Shown here piece by piece: positions 1-12,700 of a stretch of DNA of 64,000 nucleotides (within the stretch, counting starts at the first letter, position 1; each line of letters starts with the position of its first letter). A program made the position numbers and the translations under genes. A model generated the notes under the pieces. That model ran no database searches, was not told the origin of the DNA, and worked only from the letters and a program-made list of their open reading frames with translations. The stretch spans positions 1-64,000 of the forward strand of contig CM024173.1 in NCBI GenBank assembly GCA_013433145.1, given 5' to 3'. Origin of the DNA: Ascaris suum. Taxonomy: Eukaryota; Nematoda; Chromadorea; Rhabditida; Ascarididae.

Positions 1-350
1 TCGCGCATTTGCCACAATTGAGGCTTTCGACTTTAAAGCAAAGAAAAACCGTTCAGCTTCTACAGGTACGAAGAAAAGTTTACAAAAGTTTTACGTGCTA
101 CGTTCCCAAAAGAAAAGTTTACAAGAGGTTTCTAAAACGTGTTCAACTCAGTGTAAGCAACGGTCGTAAGCAAAAAAACAGTGCAAGAAATAGCACGAAG
201 TCTAGATCTGCACTCGAACTCCTAATTTCATAAATTTGATGCCTCCCACTCATAAGGCAAACGCTACTTCGTCACGCTGCTTTTTAAAGATAGCGCAAGC
301 GTTAATGCCATTTACACATTAAACGGCGGCGGTAAATGCGTATTACTTAC

Positions 351-519
351 CCAATTTACTCCATTTTTCGTGAGAAAATAGATTTCGAAACAAAATTGAT
401 CCCACATCCAACCGTGTCGTTCGACGAGAATGTTCGTCCATACGGACTGCTGCCGCTACCAGACGAGCAAAAAAAGTTACCATCATCACCATGATAACCA
501 TAAGAGCACTTGTCCCATC
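351..519 (-). pseudogene. RANBP9: RanBPM SPRY exon, with frameshift
   Basis: This exon encodes the second half of a RanBPM-type SPRY domain. The read GWDKCSYGYHGDDG followed by FCSSGSG and PYGRTFSSND is the hallmark SPRY core of RANBP9/10, the substrate-recognition scaffold of the CTLH E3 ligase. It starts after a TTTAATTTAG acceptor and ends at a GTAAGT donor. The frame is open through GCGINFVS and then runs to a stop. The expected continuation, IYFLTKNGVNWG, lies in another frame of the same exon and reaches the donor, so one small indel separates them. Family assignment is strong. Whether the lesion is real or a base error cannot be told here. Confidence 0.85.
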
Positions 520-567
520 CTAAATTAAATTTGGTGAAACACTTATTACGACAGCAAAACCAGAACA

Positions 568-1426
568 ACTATTTGAAAAAAAAGGTGCAGAATCGAGCAC
601 ATTTAATTCCTAAGCTTCTGCAAAGTTCACGTAAATTACTAATAATTGTTGCAATAAATTCCTGCAGCGCATCAATTATATTCAAACTACATCACAATGC
701 AGTGGTGTGCACCTATTGGATTAATATCAAAAACTTCGGCCCTTGAGACGTGAATCATCACTCCGAATTAAGTGTGCCGAGCGCATTGGAGTCCTAGTTA
801 TTTCTTAACATCATAAAAACTCCGAAATATACTATACTGTCTAATATGTAACACGTGACGAGATCTGGGCAAAACAATACGCAAAAGTTCTCAAAGATAA
901 CAGTCTAAGCTAGTACAGTTCAAAACAGACAGCACTTAAATCAGACCTACAGTGAGGCAATATAGCTTTTCAAATCATTCTTCCGACTGGCTTCTTGAAG
1001 GTATGCGAATATTCGCCTTACTTTCTCGATGCTATATACCTCCACTTCCATACCATCGATTCCAAGAAATAAGGCACCATTTTATAAGCTGACTTCCACT
1101 ACTGTAGTACTATTGCGATCAGCTAAACGTGGCATCCGTAAAACGATTTAAATCCAAACGATTCGAAACGGCGACTATACATTGCAAACAAACCAAGCAT
1201 TCTGCAGAATAGGAGTCGAAGATCGTCCATCAATCGTCCAGTGAAGATTTCTTTTTTAAACAGAAAAAATCATCGCAGAACTTTCCTCGTGAAGAACGCC
1301 AAAGTTAATAGAGAAGAGTGTGCACTTCATATCCTTTTAAAATGCACCTGACCTTTATTAACGAAAACCAAAAAAAGGACGAAAATTGCAAACCTGGCAA
1401 TCGATTGAGGTCGACGTTCTACTCAC
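568..1426 (-). other. RanBPM intron
   Basis: The interval lies between two SPRY exons. Nothing coding was recognised. A mini-exon joining GIGL to GWDK is expected in or next to this interval but was not identified. Confidence 0.4.
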
Positions 1427-1567
1427 ACAACCCGATACCAATGCAGCAATCATTCTCGCTCGAAACAACTAATACCTCGAAGTAGAAGACGCCACACGTC
1501 ACTGGGATCGGATGATTGGATCGCACCGCCCCTGCATCCTTCGGGTTGAACAAATGAAACAAACCAC
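1427..1567 (-). CDS. RANBP9: RanBPM SPRY exon, first half
   Basis: The minus strand reads KDAGAVRSNHPIP, then TCGVFYFEV and CIGIGL, the start of the RanBPM SPRY domain. It ends at a clean GTGAGT donor just after GIGL. The high-coordinate boundary is approximate, because the acceptor that gives the right phase (after GAAACGGAAG) is weak. It follows the exon at 3.0 kb and precedes the one at 0.35-0.52 kb, in correct transcriptional order. A short stretch equivalent to the QGVNMNRLP segment of vertebrate RANBP9 was not found between this exon and the next. Confidence 0.85.
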
Positions 1568-3010
1568 CTTCCGTTTCAAATACTTCGCTGAACGGCACGA
1601 TTCTTATTGCAATGCATGCACATCGATTCGATTGCCCTTCCAAAAGCAAATCATATAATGTTCTACATTAGCCAGTACAGATGATGGGCCGCGACTCAAA
1701 TCTAATGGAAAACAAAACTTTTAATGATGTCAGGTTCCAGGAAAAAAAAGGTTACCTAAAAAAACATAGCTAAGTAGGCCAAACTTCCTGCAAACGAAAG
1801 TTTCGCCTGGTGGGCAATTATCAAAATGAAGGTGAGCAAACTGCGCTGCAAATTGGCCACTTCGAGGAGAATTCAACAATGTTTGGAATGTAAAAATGAG
1901 AATTCAACAACAGAAGCCCTCTCGAACGAGCTGCTTATAAACTGCCACAAACTGCTCTCTCCGAAATAGTTACGATAAGCTGCAATCGGACACGTTGAAA
2001 CGTCACCACCAGCAGGAAAAACACCAACCCTTACGACTTAATGCATAACGTTCTACAGAGGTGCTGCGCGAATGGCGAGTATCCTACCAGAAAACTAAAA
2101 CTGTATAGTCTACATGACTTGTAGAAAGCTTAAGGTCGTTTCTGCTAAAACAAGTGAGATCGATAAAAAGAACACAGTGAAAGAAATACGAGCATAAATC
2201 AAATCTCCAGATGCTATGTAAAAGGACACAATATAATTTGTTTAAAATGAATTCAAAAATACGATTCCAGTTGAGCTTGATCCTTTAAAGAGGCGGCTGT
2301 ATTGTTCCTAACGATATTAGCAACAAATGCAGTCCTTTGCGGTATTGTGTTGCACCATTTTTTAAAACAATAGAAACCACTGTATACTATGTTACGCTTG
2401 CAGTTTCAAACTGGTGCACTTAATCCCATGAGAGGCATTGTGAAATACAAAATATTGTGGAAAGCGTTGTTAGTGGGATAAGCAAAAAACTGGATAGAGT
2501 TGTGACAAAGGTTACAGTTATTGATGGGCTTATCTAGTCGAATTTTTTGCCGATAGTAGCTGGATGACAGTTTCCAAGGACGATGGTAATCGAACATTAA
2601 AACGCCCTTATCTGACCAAGAGATCATGAATAGCAGAAATGGACTCACTTATGAAATTTTCAGTTTCGCTGACCCAACGAAAGCAACACAAATTTTCTGC
2701 ACTTGTAAGCGAAAGAGAAAACTTTTTACAGAGGAAAAGAGGTGGTGCCTCTAAATCAGAACTTGCAATACGCTTCGCACTTCGCATTCATTTGCTGAAA
2801 ATACGTTACTAAGATCTTGGGTACACATGTACCCATTTCTTGGTGTGACAGCGGTGACCATATATAATGCAGTGGTTTATCCAAACTCCACACCACAGCA
2901 TAAAAACCATGACCTCGTCGTTTTAATTTAAAGCTCAATACGATGCTAACAAAGACAAAAAACAATCCTTACGTGCATAGGTACCTCAGCCAGTGAATAA
3001 AAAAGCTTAC
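1568..3010 (-). other. RanBPM intron
   Basis: This is AT-rich sequence between two exons in correct order. I see no further exon, repeat or RNA gene in it. Confidence 0.5.
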
Positions 3011-3098
3011 CGTTATAGGTGACACGAAGCGCGTCGTTCGATATCAGCAGCCAGGTGCACTTGTCCTGTGCGCTCCAAAAACGTGGCAATGGCGTTTT
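3011..3098 (-). CDS. RANBP9: RanBPM N-terminal exon before SPRY
   Basis: The exon starts after a TTGACTGCAG acceptor and ends at a GTAAGC donor. It reads KTPLPRFWSAQDKCTWLLIS and then NDALRVTYNG. This aligns with the segment preceding the SPRY domain of RANBP9 (TPLPR.W...DK... .N.LRV.Y.G). The frame is open throughout (29 codons plus one base), so the phase passes into the next exon. The start codon exon was not found further upstream. Confidence 0.75.
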
Positions 3099-5740
3099 CT
3101 GCAGTCAACCAAATTCGCACTTATTTTAGACGCAAAACGCAGGTATCGTCTTCATCTGGCTTGAGCGCATTAAGCAACCGACGGAACGACGACAATTTTG
3201 CAAGCTAATGCACCCGTTCTATACGATGCTCACAACTGGCGTCGCAAGAAGCCTCAAATACTGCCGTACCGCTGATTTGACCAATTCGTTGGTAATGGCT
3301 GCCCACCGCCAAACCTAGTCCATATATTATTGCTCTCGAAATATGAGAATTGCAGTACTCCATATTTCTGCGCTGAGCAAGCTTCAAGTGCAACGCGAAT
3401 CACAAATGAACGCCGAAAAAATTAAGCCATCCCCCTCCCTCCCGAAAAAAATGTAAATATTGGTCAGGATAAGAATAACCTCTTGGTTGACGTAAGGGTA
3501 GAGCTTCTTGAGGCGTTCACACACCCCTTATCTTTGGCACTCGGGCTGAACATAAACTCAGAAGTCTGATGGCCATGCGAAGCATTTTTCACACTTTCCA
3601 TTGAATCCGCGTCCGCTTCATTCATACCTTCATTCGACCTCTACAAATCAATTTGCTGTTGGCAAATGAAACAATCGACTTGCACAGTTGGCAGAACAAT
3701 GAAACAAGTCTAACGAAACTGCCCGCTATTGTCACCTCTTCGCTTAGTTCTGAGCGACAACTCTTCAAACAAAAAATCCGAATGCTACTTAGAACAGTAG
3801 CTGAAAGCATGCGCTGACAGAATCGGGTCACAAGTCCCGCGGAAAATCCGCGCAAATTTAAAGCAAGACCTGAGTTGCTTACATGAATCTTCCTTATAAA
3901 GAGTACCTATCGCTTCAGCAAGCTTAGCCAGAACCACATTCGACTGCTTATGTGACACTTAGGCGGGTAGTCCCCCAGCTACACGAGTCACATTCACAAC
4001 TAGGAGTGAAACCTGGTAGCTTGCATATTCCACTGAGTAAATCGTATTCTTCTCTGCGACTTCAGGTGTTTTATCTCTCTCGGCATGGCTATGCTTTTTT
4101 TCACTCGTCCCCAGTCTCTGTGCGACTCCTTTCCCTTCCCCTTTCCTAAAGAGGAAAAAGGCTATCCGATTATGGTTTGAATTTATGCGTTTTGGGAGAA
4201 AACAACGCATTCCCCACCCATAAATTCAAGGGAACTTTAAAAGCAATGAAAAAAGTGCATAGTTCCTAATTGTAAATACATGAAACTTCATAAAGCAAAC
4301 GTGACGACTGGAAACGCACTGCAACCTGCGCATCGCTTGCACTTGAAACATTCACACTTGCATCCATCATAAACAAAGCGATCGCGTCGTTCTCAAAGCC
4401 TTCTATGCGAAAAAGACCTACTCGCGATAGAGCTCCCCTTACTGACCCAAAAAATGCTCCAACACGCGATCTTCAACGAAGTGATCACCTTTCGCGCAAC
4501 CTGAAACACGTTATTCAGTTGACAGCACTAAGAAGGTTGCTCATTCAGCGATAACGAACGAAAATCGCGAAAAGACGTAAGCTGCAAAAAAAAGAGCAGA
4601 AACAGTACTTCTCAGAGGGAGGCAATAGGAAATTCAGAAATGGAAAGTAGGAGGAAAACAAAAAGAAGCAAATAAAACAGAAAAGGAAATACAAAGCAAG
4701 GACCAGGAGAGACACGAAACGAAGGAAAAATTTCTGCAGCGAGTTAGGAGTGTTTAAGGCGCGCTTTTGCAGCACTCTCATAGTTAGCATCACATTTTGG
4801 TAAACACTGGCCACATTTGGGTCTATCTACTGAATGAGGCCAACATAGATAGATAGTCGAAATCACTGGAAAAACGCCTTCTAAATAAGTCACTGAAATT
4901 TTTGAAGTTTTTTGAGTGGCTAAACGCATATCGCAACGATATGTTTTTGAAGCCCTTATGCACTGCATTTGAAAAAAAAAAACAAAACAAAACAAAAAAC
5001 ACGTGATACTGTGGCGGTGGTGATTCAACGAAAGCATGAGGTGGTCATCTTTTTCGTTTCGATCTCGGAAAAGGACGGTGTTTCTTAAGAGTAATACGTT
5101 GCCTCATGAACGTACCCGTGCTCCCATAAAAATAAAACCACCTACAGTAAAGCACGTACTTCCAAGACAAACAACTATGATATCTGACTTACTAATTCAA
5201 AAATAACCTATTTATAAAACAAGGCTTGAAAAGTAAAAGGCATGCTACGGCGGACAAACAGTCTATAGAGCGGCGGACAAACAGTGCACCTTAATAGACC
5301 TGTTGGCATGTAAATACATGAACATGCACATGTATATGTGTGTGTCAGCAAAAACGTGCGCACCCTTTAACCTTTTTGCGAGAAATCAGCAAAAACGATT
5401 GCATCGGTTCAATGCACACCCTTTAACATTACCTGTCTTCCACTAGCTATGAAAATTTTAAGTTGATCATCAGTGTTGCATATTCATGTTCATTTGTTCA
5501 TTTTAAGTTGATCATCATGTTATTCATTTAAGCGATGCATTTCAACTGTCTCCGTTGATGGATTTCTTAATTTCAAATTACACAACAATTTTAGTGAGAA
5601 AAAAGTTCCATATGTTCTGCATTAAAAAAAAACCAACTTCTTCAAACGTGCATTATAATCGTCAACAGATGCTCGATATTCTATGCATCTGCTTAAAACT
5701 GACTGGTTCAGAAAAGATAGAAAAGAATGAGATTCCAAAT
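3099..5740. other. No recognised gene; small local duplications
   Basis: Nothing with a family signature was found on either strand. A 15-bp unit, CGGCGGACAAACAGT, occurs twice at 5248-5262 and 5271-5285. The phrases GCACCCTTTAAC (5350-5430) and ATTTTAAGTTGATCATCA (5455-5515) are each repeated locally. A run of A with CAAAA units lies at 4970-5000. Confidence 0.5.
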
Positions 5741-6420
5741 GTATAAAAAACCATAAGCATAAATATAAATACAAAAACATGAACAGAAATAAATATAACT
5801 AAAAACATAAACACAAATATAAATATGAAGATAAAGATAAATACTAATCGTAAATATAAGGGTGAATATTAATATAAATATGAAGATAAACGATATAAAG
5901 ACAACTACTAATTATAAATATAAAATCAACAAAGACATAAATAGAATAAAATGTAAATAAATATAAAGTTAAACATAAGCTATGAATGCAAAAACAATAT
6001 AAATATAAACATATAAAAGTATAAAGGCAGATGTACACTATAAACAAAAACATAAACATGAATATGGACAAAGATATTCATAAGGACTGAAATAAATTAT
6101 ACACATAAACATAAATATACACATTAAAAAAGAGAAAGAAAAAATACAGAAATAAATGCAAATATATATAAAACACTATGTATTAATATAAATACAAATA
6201 CAAGCATAAATACAATTATGAATTTAATTTAACCAGAAATATAAATTCGAATACAAATACAAATATACTATAAAATTTGAACGCAGACGTAAATATAAAT
6301 TAAATCTTGAAAATAAATGAAGATAAAAATACAAATAGTAATATTAATATAAGTGTAAATTTGAGTATAAAAACTGATATACATTTAAATTTAAGTTTCA
6401 ATATGAATATAAATTTGTAT
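5741..6420. repeat. Degenerate ATAAA-type hexamer satellite, left block
   Basis: About 680 bp are built of loosely conserved hexamers such as CATAAA, TATAAA, TACAAA and AATAAA on the plus strand. Period 6 is easy to follow by eye, with many substitutions. The plus strand is A-rich and poor in C and G. Open frames on the minus strand rich in Tyr, Ile, Leu and Phe are a by-product of the repeat. Confidence 0.85.
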
Positions 6421-6572
6421 TTTGCGAAGGCAATGAGGGCTGTGCAAGCATATGAACGCTTAAACACCTTGTAGCTCATATGCAGGACAACGACAAAGAC
6501 AACATTGGTCATAGAATGAAGCGATTTAAATAAAAATAAAAGCTTAAAAACAAACGCTTGTGAGCGATGAAG

Positions 6573-6752
6573 CATTTGTGATAATCGGGTTATTCGAGAA
6601 TCCCTTTGAAACACAGTAGTGCTCAGTTTCTGGATCGCCTAAAAAACTGAAGCGAGTCTCAGGAGTAAAGGGAAACACAAATAACATTGCTTGAAAGAAG
6701 AATTTCTCTAAAACACAACATTTTCGAGGCATAATTGTAAATATAAAAATCA
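6573..6752 (-). repeat. Relict Ig-exon segment, copy of 30.62-30.80 kb
   Basis: This segment resembles 30619-30800 over about 180 bp, at roughly 70 percent by eye, including intronic flank. On the minus strand a TTTTTTAG acceptor (exon high end 6638) is followed by GDPETEHYCVSKG. The other copy reads GDPKPEPRWYFKG after an equivalent acceptor. The Ig tryptophan is lost here, so this is a decayed copy. It splits the hexamer satellite in two. Confidence 0.6.
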
Positions 6753-6975
6753 ATATAAAGATAAATATAAATAACAAATATAAATATAAATATACATACG
6801 GGTATAAGTGTAAATAAAAATATGGATATAAATATGAATAGAAACATAAATATAGATTAAATATAAATATAAGATTTAAAAAAGTCATGAAAACAAGTAG
6901 AATACGGTACTAGTATGATATAAATTAGAGAAAAATACACATTATAATAAAATACAAATTTAACATAAATATAAA
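6753..6975. repeat. Degenerate ATAAA-type hexamer satellite, right block
   Basis: This continues the same hexamer pattern as 5741-6420 after the inserted relict segment. It runs directly into the left end of the 0.98 kb element. Confidence 0.8.
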
Positions 6976-7960
6976 AAATAAATTCACTACTCAGGTACAT
7001 ACAAACAGGTATGATTGCTAATCAGCTGAGAAGCGAAGGTTCTTCACTAAAAATTATTAAAAGTGCTTACGATTCGCAGGCGAGTAGATTGTACGCGGGC
7101 TCACAAGACGAACTCGTCTTCGCTGAAAATAGTTGATTTGCATTGAGAAAATTATATGTAAATTACAAGCAACGGGAATATTTCATTCTCATTTAAACGT
7201 CGAAAAAGACCCCATCGTTTATAGCAACTCATCTTTACAGGTGATCGCAGGAACAAGTAGCAAAAATGAGAAACATTTCACATATACAGCATCACATAAT
7301 ATTCCTTCACACGACGCTTGGCAAAATCCCATTAACGAGAGGATGTTTGCAATAGAGACCTCTACTACTGTGAGAAGTTCATGTTTTCAGATTCCCTCAT
7401 CCTCTTGTAACCCCTCTGATAAAAATATTCCAAGCGTAAAAATGAGCCTATCTCTTAAAACAGAAAAGCTGTCTACAGGCAGGCTGACACAGCCTGTCAC
7501 GTTACTTGCACATCTTTCGTCTGGCATCATGTCAGGAATCATAGATCGCAACCAATCGAACGATCAGGCTAAGAGAAGTGAAAGGACGGTGCGCCTTGAA
7601 AGTTTTTAAAAAGCATGCATAGAAAATAAAAAAAGAACGCGATCAGAGAAGAAAAAGCCGTAGAATCAAAATTTAAAAACACACGCCCCACCATTGGTTA
7701 TGCCAAGAGAAAAAACGACACAAATGAGCAAAACGATTCATGTAAAAGCACTGCACACTGAACAGAAACGGCTTACTCGGTATTCGTGCACGAACTCCGC
7801 CTGTATAAGCCCGCTTCGTTCCGGATATGGAGCTATTCGACTCTGTAAAATCAGATGTTTGCGCTCACAAATACGAATCTGCTTTAACAGTAAAAAAAAA
7901 AAAGAAAATTGGCGATTTTCAGAACTCTCTTTTTTGAAAATCAAGATGCCTGCTCCTAGA
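6975..7960. mobile_element. Interspersed ~0.98 kb element, copy 1
   Basis: The element matches 20902-21880 with only about a dozen differences, mostly single-base substitutions and homopolymer indels; the flanks are unrelated. No terminal inverted repeats were seen. The right end shows GATTTTCA and TGAAAATC as 8-bp arms, then about a dozen bases and CTAG. This recalls a Helitron 3' end (hairpin plus CTRR) but with a long loop. A 158-codon plus-strand frame (7133-7609) has no recognisable domain and is broken in the other copy. I call it a non-autonomous repeat of uncertain class. Confidence 0.8.
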
Positions 7961-7999
7961 CTCCTTTCGCCTCATAATAGGAAGTAAATGATGACAGTT

Positions 8000-9575
8000 C
8001 AATGCAATGAAATGGGTTGCCCAGAGGGATGCCGATGTTACCTGGTCGAGGGGATCGAATAAAAACAACACAAGTACTCTGATGATATAATATAAGAAAG
8101 CTTAAGAGTGGCTGAATACATTTCAATGAACGAAATCCGGAGGGTCCTCTCTTTCAATATTGCAAAATCCATTACTTTATAAAGTATACATCAACAAACT
8201 GCAAATCTGAATTACAGACTGCGGTAATAAAAATTAAACGGTTATGGATGCCTCAGTTTCCCTAATTTATTAAAAAATAGAGCCGTGGAAGCACAATAAT
8301 TACATAAAATATGCTTCCCAGTTCATAATGGGATTCTTTTTGACGGTATAAAAGATAATGTTGAAGGCTAATAATTAAAATATTCTTAAAAAACACTGAA
8401 GAAATATTTTTATGAGACCTCCCTGCAAGGATGCTGCGAGGTGAGAAAATCGCCTAAATTTATCAAAGAATAATAGTGGAATTGCTATCGTCACTTTTAT
8501 TTCCTTTGTATTTGAAAAACAGAACGGAAATTTTCTAGTGTGGAGAGAAGAAAGTGAATCGAACCATCTGATCTGTTACTTTTGAAGTTTAAAAGTTGCA
8601 CTTGGCACAAAAGATTAATATGTGCGCCCTTTATGTGCGTATGCATATCTCTGATTCTACAACCTTGTCATTCGCGAAATCAATAAAGCTGGACCGCATA
8701 TACATGATGTGATGGAGAGTGCGCCATTCGCCCTTCCCCCCCTCCCCCCCCCCCCCTCCCCACACAAAAAAATCCCCTCCCCGCCACTTTTTCATCGGAG
8801 TTCGCGCTCCACAAATCGTTTCCCAACAGCAGCTCCTCCAACCCCTCCCTCTCCTGAACAAAATCTTCAAGCATCACATTCTGCACAACACAAGAACAGT
8901 TCATAGGGCTGCATCAGCAACACTTGTGACCGTGCTGATGGATGCTGATGGATTAGCAGAGTACGATATGCGAACTGCGTACGAACGTAGGAGAAAGGAA
9001 TGGGGAAAAGAACGCGAGGAAAATGTCGAAAATAAGCTGGAAATCGATGAGGAAAGACAGAGAACAACTGAGAGGGGGCGAAAATATGTTAGGAAGAAAG
9101 AGGGAAATGCACAGCAACGACGGCGTGTGATAGGGCCACAGAAGTGTACATACACTGTGCATAAATTAAAAAGTAAATGCGCATGAGTGAATCTGCAAAT
9201 AAGGGCGAAAAATAAAGCTATGGAGGGAGGGTGCTAAAGAAGTGTGCAAACAAAGCAATGGAAGAAAAAAATAAAGAAGGGAGAGTATTAATTTGCTTCT
9301 GATAAGACTGCACGCTCTAACGATGAACGATTTCTATAAACGTGAAAAACCGGTAACGAACAAGAGGTTTATATTAAACGACATCAAATAATGTCCGCTG
9401 TGCACTTTTAGGGAAAGAAAGGGTAAAAGAACATTTCTGACTTTTTTCGGGCTAGAAAGATATCAGATGGATGATGTGATTGGACTCTCTGAAACATATC
9501 CCACTTCCAGCTATTCGCTTCTTTCAATATTATCCGTTTTCCATGGAGAATTATCTGTTTCATCACCAATAAACA
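8000..9575. other. No recognised gene; C-rich run
   Basis: A plus-strand polypyrimidine tract, dominated by C, lies at 8731-8765. The open frames around it translate as Pro/Ser or Gly/Arg runs and have no domain signature. Purine-rich sequence follows at 8990-9300. Confidence 0.5.
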
Positions 9576-9777
9576 TAAGAAAGAAAATACTCACGTGAAG
9601 AAAAATGTTTCCGGCGATGAGGTACTGTGCTGTTTGTGTGTGGCACCGCATTTCCGTTCATCGATATACAAGCACAGTGCAAATTCCTTTGTATACTGCA
9701 AAAGAGAAAGATGAGCACAAGCTCGAATGGATAACTCGAAATAACTATGGAAAAGAAACAATGAAGAGAGAATCTGT
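9576..9777 (-). pseudogene. TIMP/NTR-like exon relict, copy A
   Basis: The exon is about 9595-9695, between a TCTTTTGCAG acceptor and a GTGAGT donor. The frame shared with copy B reads YKGICTVLVYR, then C, then QYLIAGNIFLH. That matches the TIMP/netrin-module pattern of ..KG.., ..Y.., Cys and YLIAG. A TGA stop follows VYR here, and three codons present in copy B are missing. Flanking sequence is also similar to 47843-48057. Known NTR modules inhibit metalloproteinases or sit at protein C-termini; no function is claimed for this relict. Confidence 0.55.
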
Positions 9778-12700
9778 TTTGTTGTCGATGAGGTAATCGA
9801 AATAGGGAGCGAAAAGGAAAGAGACTGTTTCCGCTGAACGAAAGAGATAGGGAGACTTAGACAATGTCCAATATGGAACAACGTTCAAGTTTAATGATTC
9901 CAAATCAAGTTGTGGGGCAAAAAGCGGCCCCAATATTTACCCAAAGACTGACATCCTTGGAAAAAACAGTCCCGCCAATAGCTTTTGGTAGTGCGAACAC
10001 AAACTTCGTCTAGCGTACGAATAATAATGCAGTACACGGCTTGAAGCAGCCGCATCTTTCGGGCTGTCATTATCCCTCAAACGTGCTCACTGATTGCTTT
10101 AACAGCGAAGCAAGCGACCGCACCGATAAATTGAAAAGAAGGACTTTAAAGAAGGTGACATAAATAAAGCTAAGAATGAGCACAACAACCTTTACTCTTT
10201 CAAATAAAACTTAGAAGAAGAGGGCTATATCCAGTTTGCTCCTCCAGCTGAAAGAAAGGTTTATAATCGATGTCGCGCCACCAAAAAGGAGGAGAGAATC
10301 TGCGTTTAAGGTCACATCACACGCCGGCGTCAGAAAAAACTGAATCAGAAATCAAATGGATGGGTTTGCAGTCGATTAAAAACGCATATTCTTTTAACAT
10401 TCGACGGCCAAATAAAGTTCAGCAATTGCGTGACCGCCTTTCAAGTAGGAGCCCTGTGTCAGAGTTTATTCATATAAAAGTATGAAATAAGAAAGGACTC
10501 ACTGCGCTTGTTCAGTTGTCTGCAGCCAGCAATCACGTCGCGTAAGTGCTTTGCAACACACTGCAATGACACTGTTCACACTATCGCCTCTCTTCTCCAC
10601 CAACGAGAAATAATGTCAGCCATTGGTGGTCAATTTCTGTATTATAGTAGCGAATTTGTTGAATTTGAATGTATGATTGTCGAAATTGATCTCGATAGTC
10701 GAGTAGTAAACGTGGTTTTTTTTAAACGAGTATTGATTATTCTGCAATAAAGTGACGATATGATACTTGCGGTGGCTCGTTCCACCAGACATAGCTCGTT
10801 TCCCACCTAATATTAAAAATTGCTTCGGTCCTAGGATTAAAGCGTATGCAAGGCGCAGCAAGTCACAACAACAGCGCTCCCCCTGACCATATGAGATTAT
10901 CCGTATAACCAAAGAAATGACCTCGATCGCCTTCAACTACAAGCATAAAAGACAATATTAGTAAGGTAAACCGATCAGGTACCCTACGCATCCAGAGAGA
11001 GTCGCTGTAGACAGCCAATGACAACACGTAGTTTTGCCGACCAAAGCGTTACGTTAGCGTGCCGTCACTATGGGATGATATATACAAACTTGCGAGCTAA
11101 ACAGCTTATTTGGAGTCATGATAAGGCCTGCCTGCTACCTCAGTCGAGCACACCGACGATCCCCTCGTTGGCTGGCACAGATCTTCGCTCTTTATTAAGA
11201 GTATGGACAACCTCTTATTTGTGGCTGCAAATCGTCTTCAATATCTTCGACGAGCATAAACGTACAAGTGGATAACCCTATTCATGCAAACCGTTCTCCA
11301 AGCGCCACTCCGCTGATTCCACTTATACCGTATTGTTCTTTAAAGTCTTGCATCAGCAGAGTGCATGTGAAATGATTATATTGCAGAAAACTTTCACGCT
11401 GGTCATTCTTTTTCGAAAGGTTCGAAGTTGCTGCATTTTTGCAGTTTCAACTTTATGCAAATCTCATCCTCGATAACACTTTCCGTTTACTCTACGCCTC
11501 GAGTGTTCTTGAGAATGCAATCAACAGGAAATTTCATCGCCAAAGCTGAAGGCGGAAAAAATTGCGTTAGAAATGCGAGGGTGTTAGCTCGACAGTTCAG
11601 ACATTGTGGCTTTAGGGGTGGCGAGGTAACCCATGTATGGACTCAATCGATGGATTCGGTCGGTGCTTCTAGTGTATAGCAGTAATTGGACTTTTATATT
11701 ACCGAAGCTTTGTCTATTAAGGGCATTTGACTGAAAGGTAAGCTGGAAAGGTGTATATAAGATTAGGCGTGCGTGAATTGGCGGCAGAGTTGCGAGGACA
11801 GGTGACAATTAGAATTTCGAAAAGAAAAAAATCTGAAAAAAAGGAAAATAAAATATGATCCGCTCATTTTTCGAAAAAGAAAGAAGGAAAGGGTGATAAA
11901 GAATCTACCTGACTGTGAAAAATCTCTTTCCCATTTATATTTATGAGGATAGGAGTAGCGAGAAGGAACGACACCTCTTCAAAGTAATCACTATTTATGA
12001 GGACAGTAGAAGTACCTCGTTTTCATTGCCTCTCCCTTCAGGACCCACCTTCTTCACGCTGATCTCACAAACATTTATTCTGGGAATACCATGCAAATTT
12101 AGACTTAAATGATCTATGACACTGTACAATGACAATCATTCGTTGCAAGCTCATCTATAACGCATAACGAGAGAACTATTGTACCACACTTCAGAAGGCC
12201 ATTCTAACACACTGACTCTCCTCCGCACAGCATCGATTGCAGCTTGGCACATAACATATCAATATCAGAGGGAGGAGTTTCATACTGCTCCCTAGCGAAA
12301 GCGCCCTCTGTGTGCCGCCATTGCTGCTTCAGTTTACCAGTTATACGTTTCGTAATAGTCTTTTTTTTACAGACTACAGCCACAGCCTCAAACTACTTTT
12401 TGTTGGCTTTCCTCAAAAGTAATGAGTACCTTAAGATCAAAGCGTGAACGCCTTATGGTTGTCCATTCACAAGCCGGTTTGTTCATAAGCCATGAAATCT
12501 ACTCCCCATTTTCATAGATATACCTGTACTGCAACAAAATGCACCTCCCCTATTACAATCAATTTAAAGCTATAGGTCATTATAGTGAAACTTGAGCATG
12601 AGAACGTACCTTGAGGCCTTTGCAAACGAATATGACTTTATCGAACACAAACATCGTTGTCATCTTTGCTGTGACCGGCAATTTTGATTTCATCATCCTG

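Noticed and set aside
1..60. Further RanBPM exon at the left edge (VESLNCGKCA-like)
   Set aside because: The resemblance to the VEANFG segment is too short, and a stop lies just upstream in that frame.
5844..6888. Minus-strand hydrophobic frames of up to 114 codons resembling membrane proteins
   Set aside because: They are translations of the A-rich hexamer satellite.
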